Shown: positions 6,372 to 14,525, counted from the first letter of the stretch. The stretch: DNA of 25,680 bases from Prevotella sp. UBA2739 (GCA_002353525.1 DEJV01000007.1:1-25680), one strand, 5' to 3'. Notes: generated from the letters alone by a model not told the origin. A program made the numbers and translations.

Positions 6372-7748
6372 TCATCCCAGCCGCTTCAGCTGTACGGTAA
6401 AGTGGCGCATCAGGGGTGCTTCCCACTCGATGGCTACACCACGCGTAATCTCGTTGCGGCGGTCGTAGACATTCTTCAGGGCGGCGGCGATGACATTCAT
6501 GTGATTGTCGGTATACACACGGCGGGCGATGCACAGACGCAGCAGGTCGAGTCCGCCGAAACGGTTCTCGCGGGTTACAGGGTCGCGGTCGGCAAGGATG
6601 TAGCCAATCTCACAACCGCGGATGCCAGCCTCAAGGTAGAGCTCGCAGGTGAGCGTCTGTGCGGGGAACTCTTCTTTCGGCACGTTGCACAGCACCTTGT
6701 CGGCATCGATGAACAGGGCATGACCACCCACGGGGCGCTGGTAGGGGATGCCATACTCGTCGAGTTTCTTGGCCAGGTATTCTACCTGATGGATACGTGT
6801 CTCGAGCATGTCGAACTCGGTGTTCTCGTCGAGTCCCACGGCCAGTGCATTCAGGTCGCGGCCATTGAGTCCGCCATAGGTGAGGAATCCTTCGAAGGGG
6901 ATGCAGAACTGTTTGGCACCCTCATACCACTCCTCGCGGTTGGTGGCAATGAATCCGCCCATGTTCACCAGTCCGTCTTTCTTGGCCGACATGGTCATAG
7001 CGTCTACATACGAGTACATCTCGCGTGCAATCTCCTTGATGGTCTTGTCGGCGTAGCCTTCTTCGCGCTTCTTGATGAAGTAGCTGTTCTCTGCAAAGCG
7101 GGCAGAGTCCATCACCACAGGCACATGATATTTGTGGCACAGCTCGCAGGTCTCGCGGATGTTCTTCATCGATACAGGCTGTCCGCCCACGGTGTTGTTG
7201 GTCACGGTGAGCACCATGAACGGCACGTTGCCAGGATTCTCCTTCAGCACCTTCTCCAGTTTCTCGAGCGACACATTCCCCTTGAATGGTATTTCGAGCT
7301 GGGTGTCTTTGGCTTCGTCGATGGTCACGTCGATGGCCTTGGCCTTGCGGAACTCGATGTGGCCCTTGGTGGTGTCGAAGTGGGCATTGCCGGGCACCAC
7401 GTTGCCTTCTTTCACCAAATAGGAGAACAGCACGTTCTCGGCGGCACGTCCCTGGTGGGTGGGGATGACATACTTGAAACCGAAGATGCGCTGCACCACC
7501 GACTGGAACTTATAGAACGATGTGGCACCGGCATAGCTCTCATCGCCGAGCATCATCTCCGACCACTGGTGGTCGCTCATGGCACCGGTGCCCGAGTCGG
7601 TCAGGCAGTCGATGTACACTTGTTCTGCCTTCAGCATGAATACGTTGTAGTGGGCTTCTTTCAGCCACTGTTCTCTTTCCTCACGAGTGCTCTTGCGGAG
7701 CGGTTCTATCATTTTGATTTTCCAAGCTTCTGCGAATGGTATTTCCAT
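6372..7748 (-). CDS. tnaA: tryptophanase (tryptophan indole-lyase)
   Basis: 458 residues from the Met at 7748 (MEIPFAEAWKIKMIEPLRKS), the family N-terminus; an in-frame extension to a TTG at 7802 runs through a leader hairpin and is rejected. This PLP enzyme cleaves tryptophan to indole, pyruvate and ammonia in the cytoplasm. Motifs: LTDSGTGAMSD, PTHQGRAAEN, MDSARFAEN, and SAKKD with the PLP lysine at about 257. It is tryptophanase rather than tyrosine phenol-lyase because GCEIG has Ile at about 381 where phenol-lyases have the substrate-binding Arg, and LMRHFT keeps the tryptophanase His (about 449) where phenol-lyases have Phe. One oddity: the usual IPRRVYT is IARRVYT here. It has its own promoter and long leader. 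Confidence 0.95.
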   Translation of the reverse strand: MEIPFAEAWKIKMIEPLRKSTREEREQWLKEAHYNVFMLKAEQVYIDCLTDSGTGAMSDHQWSEMMLGDESYAGATSFYKFQSVVQRIFGFKYVIPTHQGRAAENVLFSYLVKEGNVVPGNAHFDTTKGHIEFRKAKAIDVTIDEAKDTQLEIPFKGNVSLEKLEKVLKENPGNVPFMVLTVTNNTVGGQPVSMKNIRETCELCHKYHVPVVMDSARFAENSYFIKKREEGYADKTIKEIAREMYSYVDAMTMSAKKDGLVNMGGFIATNREEWYEGAKQFCIPFEGFLTYGGLNGRDLNALAVGLDENTEFDMLETRIHQVEYLAKKLDEYGIPYQRPVGGHALFIDADKVLCNVPKEEFPAQTLTCELYLEAGIRGCEIGYILADRDPVTRENRFGGLDLLRLCIARRVYTDNHMNVIAAALKNVYDRRNEITRGVAIEWEAPLMRHFTVQLKRLG

Positions 7749-7784
7749 AGTTGTAATGTTGTTTAAAAAGAATAATGATTTAAT

Positions 7785-7803
7785 GTTGCGGCATAACCGC
7801 AAC
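7785..7803 (-). promoter_or_regulatory. hairpin in the tnaA leader
   Basis: A 7-bp perfect stem, GTTGCGG with CCGCAAC around a 5-nt loop, lies 37 bp before the tnaA ATG. It could act in attenuation or transcript stability. There is no U-run directly behind it to make a standard terminator, so its role is inferred only from position. Confidence 0.45.
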
Positions 7804-7824
7804 CTACCGAAAAAAAAGGGTAAT

Positions 7825-7880
7825 AACTTGTCAACTCGTCAACTCGTCAACTTGTCAACTTGTCAACTCGTTAACTCGTC
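7825..7880. repeat. 8-bp tandem repeat AACTYGTC, seven copies, in the tnaA leader
   Basis: Seven contiguous octamers (AACTTGTC/AACTCGTC, one with a final T). On the sense strand of tnaA they read GACRAGTT and carry TGA at the unit junctions, plus one TAA. It starts about 9 bp after the stop codon of the small leader ORF. Confidence 0.85.
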
Positions 7881-7888
7881 ACGTCAAC

Positions 7889-7960
7889 TCAGAAATCAAA
7901 ATGATCAAGTTCCTTAATGTTGATGAACTTGTGTGAAATAAACGCAGTTGTGTTTAACAT
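7889..7960 (-). CDS. possible 23-codon leader ORF of tnaA
   Basis: This short ORF starts about 28 nt after the predicted tnaA transcription start and ends just before the octamer repeat. It begins MLNTTAFISHKFINI and ends LDHFDF. The E. coli TnaC leader has 24 residues and shares Lys11, Asn14 and Ile15 in the same positions. However this ORF has no Trp at 12, no Asp16 and no final Pro, the residues TnaC needs for tryptophan sensing. It could be a leader peptide with another rule, the 3' remnant of a lost gene, or chance. Confidence 0.3.
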   Translation of the reverse strand: MLNTTAFISHKFINIKELDHFDF

Positions 7961-7994
7961 AGAAATAAGGTAATGGTTGGTGTCTTTAGTGGTG

Positions 7995-8026
7995 CAAATA
8001 TATTAAATATTTATGAGAAATCCAAA
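7995..8026 (-). promoter_or_regulatory. tnaA promoter
   Basis: On the minus strand TTTG (8026-8023) and TATATTTG (8002-7995) are separated by 20 bp, a full Bacteroidetes consensus. It sits 20 bp beyond the stop of the GH140-like gene, so tnaA has its own transcript with a leader of about 240 nt. Confidence 0.75.
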
Positions 8027-8046
8027 TTCTGAAGTACTTTTTTTCG

Positions 8047-9423
8047 TTATAAATCAGCCGATTCAATTTGTTTGCGCAAACGGGAGTCGCTGGCATCGAC
8101 AATCATAATCACCTCGTCGTCGGTTTTACCGTTTTCGGCCTCGCTCAGCATGCTCATGGGCATGTTGCTCACGTCGCCGAAATACTTCGTTTCGCCCGTC
8201 TTGGGGTTCATGGTGTAGATGCTGAGCTGCGGACAACCGAACTGGCTGAAGTCTACCATATAGTCCATGTTACAGTAGTTGTATATCAGCGCGAAGTTCT
8301 TGCCGCGGCAGGCTGCCACATGCTCGTGTTGTTTTCCGTTGTTGACGATGAGCTGCTGGGCGGGCCTTACCTCCTTCATGGGAAACAGTTCCATCAGCCG
8401 GCGCAAGTGTTTCATCTGCCGGCGGCCCGGATCGCCCAGGGCCTGTCGCCACGATTTCACGCAGCCGTTGGCGCCATAGGCTCCTTCCGTCTCGTTCTCG
8501 CCAATGAATTGCATGATTTCGTTGTTGCCGTAGGTATGGCCGCATGAGCCCGCAAATACCGACCAGTAGGCGTAGCGGCGCATGTCGCCGTCGTGCCAGC
8601 GGGGCTCTTGTGGGTTGTGCAGTCCTTGCGGGATGTTCTCGTAGGAAGGCTCGCCGTCGAGCACCGGCCGCATGGGCGTGTAGCTGAAACAAGAGTCCAC
8701 ATACTGGAAGTTGTCTTCCTCGGTGCCCTCAGGAATAGGGTAGTGCTTGTCGTTGCCCCGCTGGTTGTAGCGCCGATGGCCACTTTGAAACATATTGAAG
8801 TCGAGCCACTCACGGTTGTTGAACCACTTGGCAGAAAACGTGCGGCCACGTGGATGGTAGGTCATGAGGTGATGGGTGTCGATGCGCTTGATGTTTGTGG
8901 CCAGCGAGTCCCACACCTCGGGATGCACGTTGCCTTCGATGTCGCCCCCCATCATCCATACAATATTGGGGCGTTTGGCGTAGCGATGAGCCAGGAACCG
9001 TCCGTAGGCGGCAGCCTGTTCGGCATTCATCTTGCCGCTTTTCACCACCGAGCCCCATACGGCCACCATTCCGATGTATATTCCGCGTTTCTCGGCCTCG
9101 CTGACAATGAAATCCATCTTGCGCCAGTTGGGGCGGACGCCGTCGCCCTTGATGACCTGCACCTGCACCACATTGAACCCGTTCTGCCGGCAATCGTCCA
9201 GATACAGGCAGATGTCTTTCCGGTTGAGCTTATGGGGCAGCAACCAGCCTGTGTCGCCCAACCAGAAGAAAGGCCGTCCGTCGGTATGTTGCAGCCAACG
9301 GTGATTGTCGGCCACGGTGAGTTGCCAGTTGTTGCCGTCGGCATCCGGTGTCATGTCGTTTCCGGCTTGCGATGTGATAGCCGCCAGAGCGAGCCATGTG
9401 GTGAGAATGCAGCGTTTCATCAT
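8047..9423 (-). CDS. secreted glycoside hydrolase, GH140-like (DUF4038)
   Basis: 458 residues with an N-terminal signal peptide (MMKRCILTTWLALAAITSQA). The body is a TIM-barrel of the DUF4038/GH140 type: DGRPFFWLGDTGWLLPHKLN near residues 48-67, GFNVVQVQVI, and WMMGGDIEGNVHPE with candidate acid Asp161. Then comes LDGEPSYENI with candidate catalytic Glu258, and AYWSVFAGSCGHTYGNNEIMQF. A short C-terminal beta domain follows (about 370-450), as in DUF4038 proteins annotated with a collagen-binding-like domain. The characterised GH140 enzyme is an apiosidase acting on rhamnogalacturonan II; whether this one has that activity is not clear. It begins 16 bp after the TonB receptor stop and is probably cotranscribed with it, an unusual partnership. 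No other pectin gene is nearby. Confidence 0.85.
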   Translation of the reverse strand: MMKRCILTTWLALAAITSQAGNDMTPDADGNNWQLTVADNHRWLQHTDGRPFFWLGDTGWLLPHKLNRKDICLYLDDCRQNGFNVVQVQVIKGDGVRPNWRKMDFIVSEAEKRGIYIGMVAVWGSVVKSGKMNAEQAAAYGRFLAHRYAKRPNIVWMMGGDIEGNVHPEVWDSLATNIKRIDTHHLMTYHPRGRTFSAKWFNNREWLDFNMFQSGHRRYNQRGNDKHYPIPEGTEEDNFQYVDSCFSYTPMRPVLDGEPSYENIPQGLHNPQEPRWHDGDMRRYAYWSVFAGSCGHTYGNNEIMQFIGENETEGAYGANGCVKSWRQALGDPGRRQMKHLRRLMELFPMKEVRPAQQLIVNNGKQHEHVAACRGKNFALIYNYCNMDYMVDFSQFGCPQLSIYTMNPKTGETKYFGDVSNMPMSMLSEAENGKTDDEVIMIVDASDSRLRKQIESADL

Positions 9424-9439
9424 GCCATCATTGTTTGGT

Positions 9440-11578
9440 TTAGAATGTTACTGGGATAATAACCTTCAGGCCGATGTTGCGGCCCATGTTATAGTAGCCT
9501 TGTCCGCCGTCCTCGCGCTCAATGGGCAGGTTCTTCATGCGGCTCAAATGGTTCTGATAGGCTTTGTCGGTCAGGTTCTCGGCGGTGAGGAAGAGCGAGA
9601 AGAGTTTGCGCCCTCTCTTGCAAATGTCCGTGCCGGCCGCCATATTTAATAAGGTGTAGGCCGGTGTGGCTGTCTCCGTGCCATAGGCGGCGTGATAGTG
9701 GTTCTGACGGAAGTTGCAGTTGAGGCCTATCTTCACAAATGTGTTGCTGAACGTTTTCTCCTGGCGGAAAAAGTCGTAGCGCAGTTCCGAAGTCCAGCGC
9801 GGAGCGGGGGTCATGGGCGGATACTTGCTGTCGGCAGGCTGATGCAGTTGCACGGCATTCACATAGCTGAAGGTGTTGAGGAAGTGCAACTGGTCTACGG
9901 GGTGGATGTCGAGACTGGCCTCGCCGCCCCACAGACGGGCGTCGCCCTGCACATATTTAAACTCGGGCAGTCCGTCCTTCATCTTGTCGCCATTCTGCTG
10001 GGCGAAGATATAGTTGTCGATAAGGTTGACAAACAGGGCCAGCTGTGCCGAGACGTACTCGTTGGTGTAGTCCCATCCGGTGTCAATCTGCCAGCTGTGC
10101 TCTGCGCTCAGTTCGCTGTTGCCCACCTCGTAGTGTTGTGTTCCACCGTGTCCGCCGTTCGATGCCAGTTCGCTGAGGTTGGGAGCGCGGAAGCCCTTCG
10201 AGAGGTTCAAGCGCAGGTGCATGTCGGTCAGGATGTGGTATACGGCACCCACGCTGCCCGAGAATCCTGTGAAGTTGCGGCTGAAGCGTTCGAACTGTCC
10301 TGCCAGCGCAAAGCTGTGCAGGTGGCGGTTGTCGAGGCGCAGTCCGCCGGTGATGTTCCATTTGCCGATTTCTGTGCCGGCCGTGGCGAAGGCTCCGATG
10401 TCGAACAGGTTGTAGGCGGGAATGAGATATTCTTCGCCCAGGTTCTCCGACCTCTGGTACATGCCGTTCAGTCCCGTCATCAGTTTCCAGCCGTTCATTT
10501 CGGGCAGGTGGTAGTGCAGGTCATAGTTCAGGGTGTGCAGTTTGAAGTACAGCCCCATCTCGTCTTCTTCCTCAAACTCCTTGCGCTGGTTTTGCTGATA
10601 GCCCAGCAGCACCTTCATGCTGCCCTCGCCCAAGTAGAACAAGTTGTCGAGCACGGCCTTATAGTGGTAAACTTCTTGATAGGGTATGCCGTGATGATAG
10701 CTTTTCCCGTCGAACGTCTCATGCTCATGCTCGTGATCATGGTCCTCGTCAGCGTCGTGGTCGTGGTCCTCGTCGCCGTCGTGGTCGTGATGGTGCTCGT
10801 GAGCCTCAATAATACTGGGAGTCACGTTATAGTAGCTTAGTCGGAGATGCGAGTGGCCCCACTGCTTGTTGAGTCCCAGCAGTCCCGACAGGGCGCGTTC
10901 GGCAAACTGGGTGTTGGGCACGTAGCCGTCGGCCTTGTTCTTATACGAATGCGCCATCTTGTCGGTGAAACGCCAGTTCCACACAAAGTCGTTCTTGTTT
11001 CCGGCAAAGTTGACAGAATAGTCGAAGAGCCCGTTGTTGGTCTGATACTCGCTGGTGAGCGAGGCGCTCATCGTGCCTGCCGGCAGGATGGGCTCGGGAT
11101 GGAAAATCACAACGCCCGCCATCGCGTCCGAGCCATAGAGCAGGCTGGCCGGACCTTTGATCACCTCTACGCGGCCCACGCTCAGTCCGTCAATCTCGAT
11201 GCCGTGCTCGTCGCCCCACTGCTGTCCCTCCTGGCGGATGCCGTCGTTGATGGTCACGATGCGGTTGTAGCCCAGTCCGCGAATCACGGGTTTCGAGATG
11301 CCGCTGCCGGTGGTAATCTGCGATACGCCCGGCTGCCTGGAGATGGCGTCGATAATGTTGGTGGAAGAGGTGATTTGCAGCTCGCGCTGGCTCAGAATGC
11401 TCACCGGAATGGGGAAGTCTTTCTGCTTGGCATCGCCCGTCAGACCGGTTACTACCACTTCGTTCAGCACATGGTGATGCTTACTGGTGATGACGGTGTC
11501 CATCTGTGCATACGCACGGTGTGTCGCTCCCAGCCATAATGTGGCGGTGAGCAGCAAAAGAATATGTGTTTTATTCAT
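9440..11578 (-). CDS. TonB-dependent outer-membrane receptor, ZnuD-like, with His/Asp-rich loop
   Basis: About 713 residues from MNKTHILLLLTATLWLGA, a clear signal peptide; an upstream TTG extension to 11638 overlaps the preceding gene and is rejected. After the TonB-box-like NEVVVTG comes a plug domain with KPVIRGLGYNRIVTINDGIR, GDEHGIEIDGLSVGRVEVIK and GPASLLYGSDAMAGVV, then a beta-barrel ending in Phe. An external loop at about residues 260-296 has roughly 13 His plus many Asp/Glu (AHEHHHDHDGDEDHDHDADE and on). Such loops and the DEH-type plug are typical of zinc receptors like ZnuD, so Zn2+ or another divalent metal is the likely substrate. It follows a Cys/His-rich small protein by 49 bp. 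The start coordinate may be off by one base. Confidence 0.9.
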   Translation of the reverse strand: MNKTHILLLLTATLWLGATHRAYAQMDTVITSKHHHVLNEVVVTGLTGDAKQKDFPIPVSILSQRELQITSSTNIIDAISRQPGVSQITTGSGISKPVIRGLGYNRIVTINDGIRQEGQQWGDEHGIEIDGLSVGRVEVIKGPASLLYGSDAMAGVVIFHPEPILPAGTMSASLTSEYQTNNGLFDYSVNFAGNKNDFVWNWRFTDKMAHSYKNKADGYVPNTQFAERALSGLLGLNKQWGHSHLRLSYYNVTPSIIEAHEHHHDHDGDEDHDHDADEDHDHEHEHETFDGKSYHHGIPYQEVYHYKAVLDNLFYLGEGSMKVLLGYQQNQRKEFEEEDEMGLYFKLHTLNYDLHYHLPEMNGWKLMTGLNGMYQRSENLGEEYLIPAYNLFDIGAFATAGTEIGKWNITGGLRLDNRHLHSFALAGQFERFSRNFTGFSGSVGAVYHILTDMHLRLNLSKGFRAPNLSELASNGGHGGTQHYEVGNSELSAEHSWQIDTGWDYTNEYVSAQLALFVNLIDNYIFAQQNGDKMKDGLPEFKYVQGDARLWGGEASLDIHPVDQLHFLNTFSYVNAVQLHQPADSKYPPMTPAPRWTSELRYDFFRQEKTFSNTFVKIGLNCNFRQNHYHAAYGTETATPAYTLLNMAAGTDICKRGRKLFSLFLTAENLTDKAYQNHLSRMKNLPIEREDGGQGYYNMGRNIGLKVIIPVTF

Positions 11579-11627
11579 TTTGTAGCTTACTTTTATGTGA
11601 GAATGAGTTCGTTTAAAAAAAGAAAAG

Positions 11628-11981
11628 TTACAAAACAAATGGTGGCGCGCGTGTAGATTTATAAGCTATGTGTCCTGCTGTCAGCACATATCGGCGGGCG
11701 GGCAGAACGCATAGGGTAGGGGTGAGAACAAATAAGGTGGTGAGAACGGTGGCAGCCACATACGGCAGATGGCACAGCTGGCAGATCACGCAGTCATGCA
11801 CGCCCATGTGTGTGGTGGTGAAGTGGCCTGAGTGCGGCTGGTGGTTCACGCATTGTGCGCACTCGTTCTCATGGCTTGTCTGAACCTCATGGATATGGAA
11901 AAACGACGTAAGAAGCATCGGCAAGAATACTGCCAGCAGCACTCTCGACGCAAATGTCCTTCTCTTGTTTACGTTACCCAT
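11628..11981 (-). CDS. small Cys/His-rich membrane protein, probable metal handling
   Basis: 117 residues. A hydrophobic segment at about 13-28 follows a basic start, and a second lies at about 74-93. Between them are 9 His and 5 Cys, including CAQC (41-44) and CVICQLC (64-70), with HIHE at 29-32. I do not recognise a named family. The composition suggests metal or haem binding in the periplasm between two membrane helices, or behind a signal peptide. Its gene is first in the unit with the ZnuD-like receptor and has its own promoter 30 bp upstream, which supports a shared role in metal acquisition. Start at 11981 is the first ATG after the promoter. Confidence 0.75.
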   Translation of the reverse strand: MGNVNKRRTFASRVLLAVFLPMLLTSFFHIHEVQTSHENECAQCVNHQPHSGHFTTTHMGVHDCVICQLCHLPYVAATVLTTLFVLTPTLCVLPARRYVLTAGHIAYKSTRAPPFVL

Positions 11982-12011
11982 GAAATGGAATCAGTGTTGG
12001 TTTATCGGATG

Positions 12012-12044
12012 CAAAGGTACAAAAAGTTTTTGGATGTTCGCAAA
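12012..12044 (-). promoter_or_regulatory. promoter of the metal-receptor unit
   Basis: On the minus strand TTTG (12044-12041) and TACCTTTG (12019-12012) are 21 bp apart. The predicted start site is about 12005, close to the ATG at 11981. I could not identify a convincing Zur or Fur palindrome over it. Confidence 0.75.
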
Positions 12045-12145
12045 TTTAAGACAATAATTTATACGACACTCACAGAGAGTGCGTATTGCAAATGCTTATA
12101 TCAATAAAGGCTGAATTTCAAATCTACGCCAGCTTGCTAACAAAA

Positions 12146-12176
12146 ACACAGGCAGGGAGTCTGTCCCTGCCTGTGT
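12146..12176 (-). terminator. intrinsic terminator of the double-thioredoxin gene
   Basis: ACACAGGCAGGGA pairs perfectly with TCCCTGCCTGTGT around a 5-nt loop, followed on the minus strand by TTTTTG. It ends the transcript 55 bp after the stop at 12231. Confidence 0.9.
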
Positions 12177-12230
12177 GATATTTCAGGCCCAGCTGGCCTT
12201 TCCTGATGGAATGTTTGCGGATGGTCCTTT

Positions 12231-14525
12231 TTACTTCAACAGCTCATCCAGGTATTTGTAGAATTCCTGGCTCTCGCCCACAATAATCTTGTTGATGGTG
12301 CCGTCGGGATTGATGATGATCTTGGTGGGATAGCCCTCTACGGCATATTTCTCGGGAGTACCGTCGGCAGCCTTGTTGTAGACGTGCAGCCAGGGCAGCT
12401 GGTTGTCTGCTACGGCCTTCTTCCATTTCTCCACGGAGTCGTTGCAGTCAACGCCCACAATCTCGAATTTTCCGCGGTATTTATCGTAATATTTCTTCAT
12501 GTCTGGCATGCCCTTGATGCACCAGCCGCACCACGAACCCCAGAAGTCTAGCACGACATACTTGCCGCGCAGGGATGAGAGGGTAAACGGCTTGCCGTTG
12601 ATGTCGTCGAGCGTAAAGTCGGGAGCCAACACACCAGGTTTGATGGCCTCTTTGGCTTCCTTGGCCAGACGCTCGTTCTCGGCATTTTTCAGCATGGCGT
12701 CGATGACCGGCTTCATGCGGCCGTTGCGTACGTAGTAGTTTAAGTTTTTGACTACCGACTCCAGACTGTCTGACTCGGCCACCTGCAACAGGGTGGCACT
12801 CACCTCGCTGCTTGGATGGCTCTTGATGTAGTCGGTCATCTCTTTCTTCAACTCGGCATACAGTTTCTCCTGCGACTCAATGTAGGCTGCCTTGTTGGCA
12901 TCCATCTGCTTGCGGTTTTTCTTCTCGTTCTTCACCAGTCTCTGGTATTCCTTTTCGTAGGCATCGCGGTCGTCCGACATCTTGGCCTGATACATGTTCA
13001 GTTTCTCGCCGATGGGGGCATACTGCTCGTAGAAGTTCGAGCCGCTGATTTTCATGTCGGCAAAGCTGCCGGTCAGGTTGGCAAACTCGCCTGCCATGGC
13101 TGGAATACTCACCGAGTGGTAGTGGTCGCCCGGGCGCATCAGCACCAGGTTTTGCGGCTTGTCGAGCGGCAGGGTGATGTCCAGTTTGCCGTCTTTCAGC
13201 GCATACTTCTGGAAGCCGTTGCGCTGCCAGTCACCAAAATACATGGGCATGATGACCACGCTGTCGGTCAGGTCTTCCAGCTGTGCCGTCAGGTGGAAGG
13301 TCTCCAGCTTGTTGCCGTAGAGCTTTACCATCTGTCGGTCCAGGCGTGCGTCGCGGCAGTTGGTCTCCACAATCTCGCCCTTCGGGCCGATGAGCACACA
13401 GTACGGTATGCCGTTGAAGTTGTATGTCTTTGCCACTTGTCCGAAACCGTCTTTGCAAATCAGCTGTGTCCACTTCATCTGCTCCTCGCCCAGAGCCTTG
13501 TGCCAGGCTTTGTTGTCGGTGTCCATCGACACGCTCACGATGTCGAATCCCTGGGGATGATACAGACCATAGAGCTGCTTCAGGTGGGGAATAGAGCCAC
13601 GGCAGGGACCGCACCACGATGCCCAGAACTCCAGCAACGTGTAGTTGCCCTTGCCCAGATACTCCGACAACTGGTGGTCGCGTCCGTCGGCATCGAGCAA
13701 GGTCACGTCGGCAAACTGGGCTCCTTGTGCCGTGCTCTTGATGATGTTGGCATGATTCATCATGTTTTGTCCTAGCTGTGTGGCCTTCATCTTGTCGCTG
13801 ATGGCTGCCACGAGGCTCTCGATGGTGGGGTTGTCAAACTGGCTGAGCGACTCGTCGAGTGCCACCACACCAGCCAGGTTGTCGCTGTTGCGTGTGATGA
13901 AGTCTTTCAGGAACGCGCAGGTGGCAGCCTTGGCAGAGTCCTGGCGGGCCAGCTCTTTCACCACGTAGTCCATCGGCGTCACGCTGTTCTTGTCGTAGTA
14001 TTGCTTGCTGAAAGCCTCGCTCAGACGGCTTCTGCGCTTGGTATAGTCGGTGCGTCCCTGCTTGTACTCGCGGTACAGGTCGTTCAGGGGCGAGCCGCTA
14101 ATCTTCGTTCCCTTATAGTCGTAGGTGTCGTAGATGGCCACCATGAAGTCCTCCTGCCAGTCGTTCACATTGCCCTCGACGTTCACTTTCTCGTTGCCCA
14201 TAAACAACGGCAGTACCGGGCGCATGGCGATGCGTCCGTTCTCCTGGTCACCCCGGTTGTCGTTAGGAAAATACTTCAGCAGCAGCAGGCTAGGCTCAGC
14301 GAGTTTGCCCTTAAACGCAAACTGTCCATTGCGGATGATGGTAGAGTCGAGCACCACAGGACGATACTTCGTCTGTTCGTCGGTTCCGCTCTTGCACAAA
14401 TAGATGGTTTTACCATCTACGTTGCCGGTCAGCTTGCCCGTAATCTTGTAGCCTTTAGCCATTACTGTTGTCGACAGCATCACGGCTAATGCCATCATAA
14501 TCATTCTGGTTGTTTTCATATTCAT
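12231..14525 (-). CDS. secreted protein with two thioredoxin (TlpA/ResA-like) domains
   Basis: 764 residues with a signal peptide (residues 1-23, ending TTVMA). Residues 24-260 look like a DUF4369-type beta domain plus a helical stretch. Residues about 265-400 are a thioredoxin domain with WCGPC (Cys305, Cys308) and cis-Pro at NGIPY (374). A second beta domain and a long charged helix (about 500-565, rich in Lys, Glu and Asp) follow. Residues about 628-764 are another thioredoxin domain with WCGWC (Cys666, Cys669) and cis-Pro at EGYPT (733). Typical family members have one such domain, so this looks like an internal duplication. Both CxxC sites are intact, implying thiol-disulfide exchange in the periplasm. 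It follows the SusC/SusD/DsbD-alpha genes but is separated by a terminator, so it may be independently transcribed. Confidence 0.92.
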   Translation of the reverse strand: MNMKTTRMIMMALAVMLSTTVMAKGYKITGKLTGNVDGKTIYLCKSGTDEQTKYRPVVLDSTIIRNGQFAFKGKLAEPSLLLLKYFPNDNRGDQENGRIAMRPVLPLFMGNEKVNVEGNVNDWQEDFMVAIYDTYDYKGTKISGSPLNDLYREYKQGRTDYTKRRSRLSEAFSKQYYDKNSVTPMDYVVKELARQDSAKAATCAFLKDFITRNSDNLAGVVALDESLSQFDNPTIESLVAAISDKMKATQLGQNMMNHANIIKSTAQGAQFADVTLLDADGRDHQLSEYLGKGNYTLLEFWASWCGPCRGSIPHLKQLYGLYHPQGFDIVSVSMDTDNKAWHKALGEEQMKWTQLICKDGFGQVAKTYNFNGIPYCVLIGPKGEIVETNCRDARLDRQMVKLYGNKLETFHLTAQLEDLTDSVVIMPMYFGDWQRNGFQKYALKDGKLDITLPLDKPQNLVLMRPGDHYHSVSIPAMAGEFANLTGSFADMKISGSNFYEQYAPIGEKLNMYQAKMSDDRDAYEKEYQRLVKNEKKNRKQMDANKAAYIESQEKLYAELKKEMTDYIKSHPSSEVSATLLQVAESDSLESVVKNLNYYVRNGRMKPVIDAMLKNAENERLAKEAKEAIKPGVLAPDFTLDDINGKPFTLSSLRGKYVVLDFWGSWCGWCIKGMPDMKKYYDKYRGKFEIVGVDCNDSVEKWKKAVADNQLPWLHVYNKAADGTPEKYAVEGYPTKIIINPDGTINKIIVGESQEFYKYLDELLK

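Noticed and set aside
6372..7748. Tyrosine phenol-lyase as an alternative call for the tnaA gene
   Set aside because: The position of the phenol-lyase substrate Arg is Ile (GCEIG), and the tryptophanase His in RHFT is present, so tryptophanase is favoured.
6333..7766. 477-codon plus-strand ORF opposite tnaA
   Set aside because: It is antisense to an unambiguous tryptophanase and begins inside the terminator region without a promoter.
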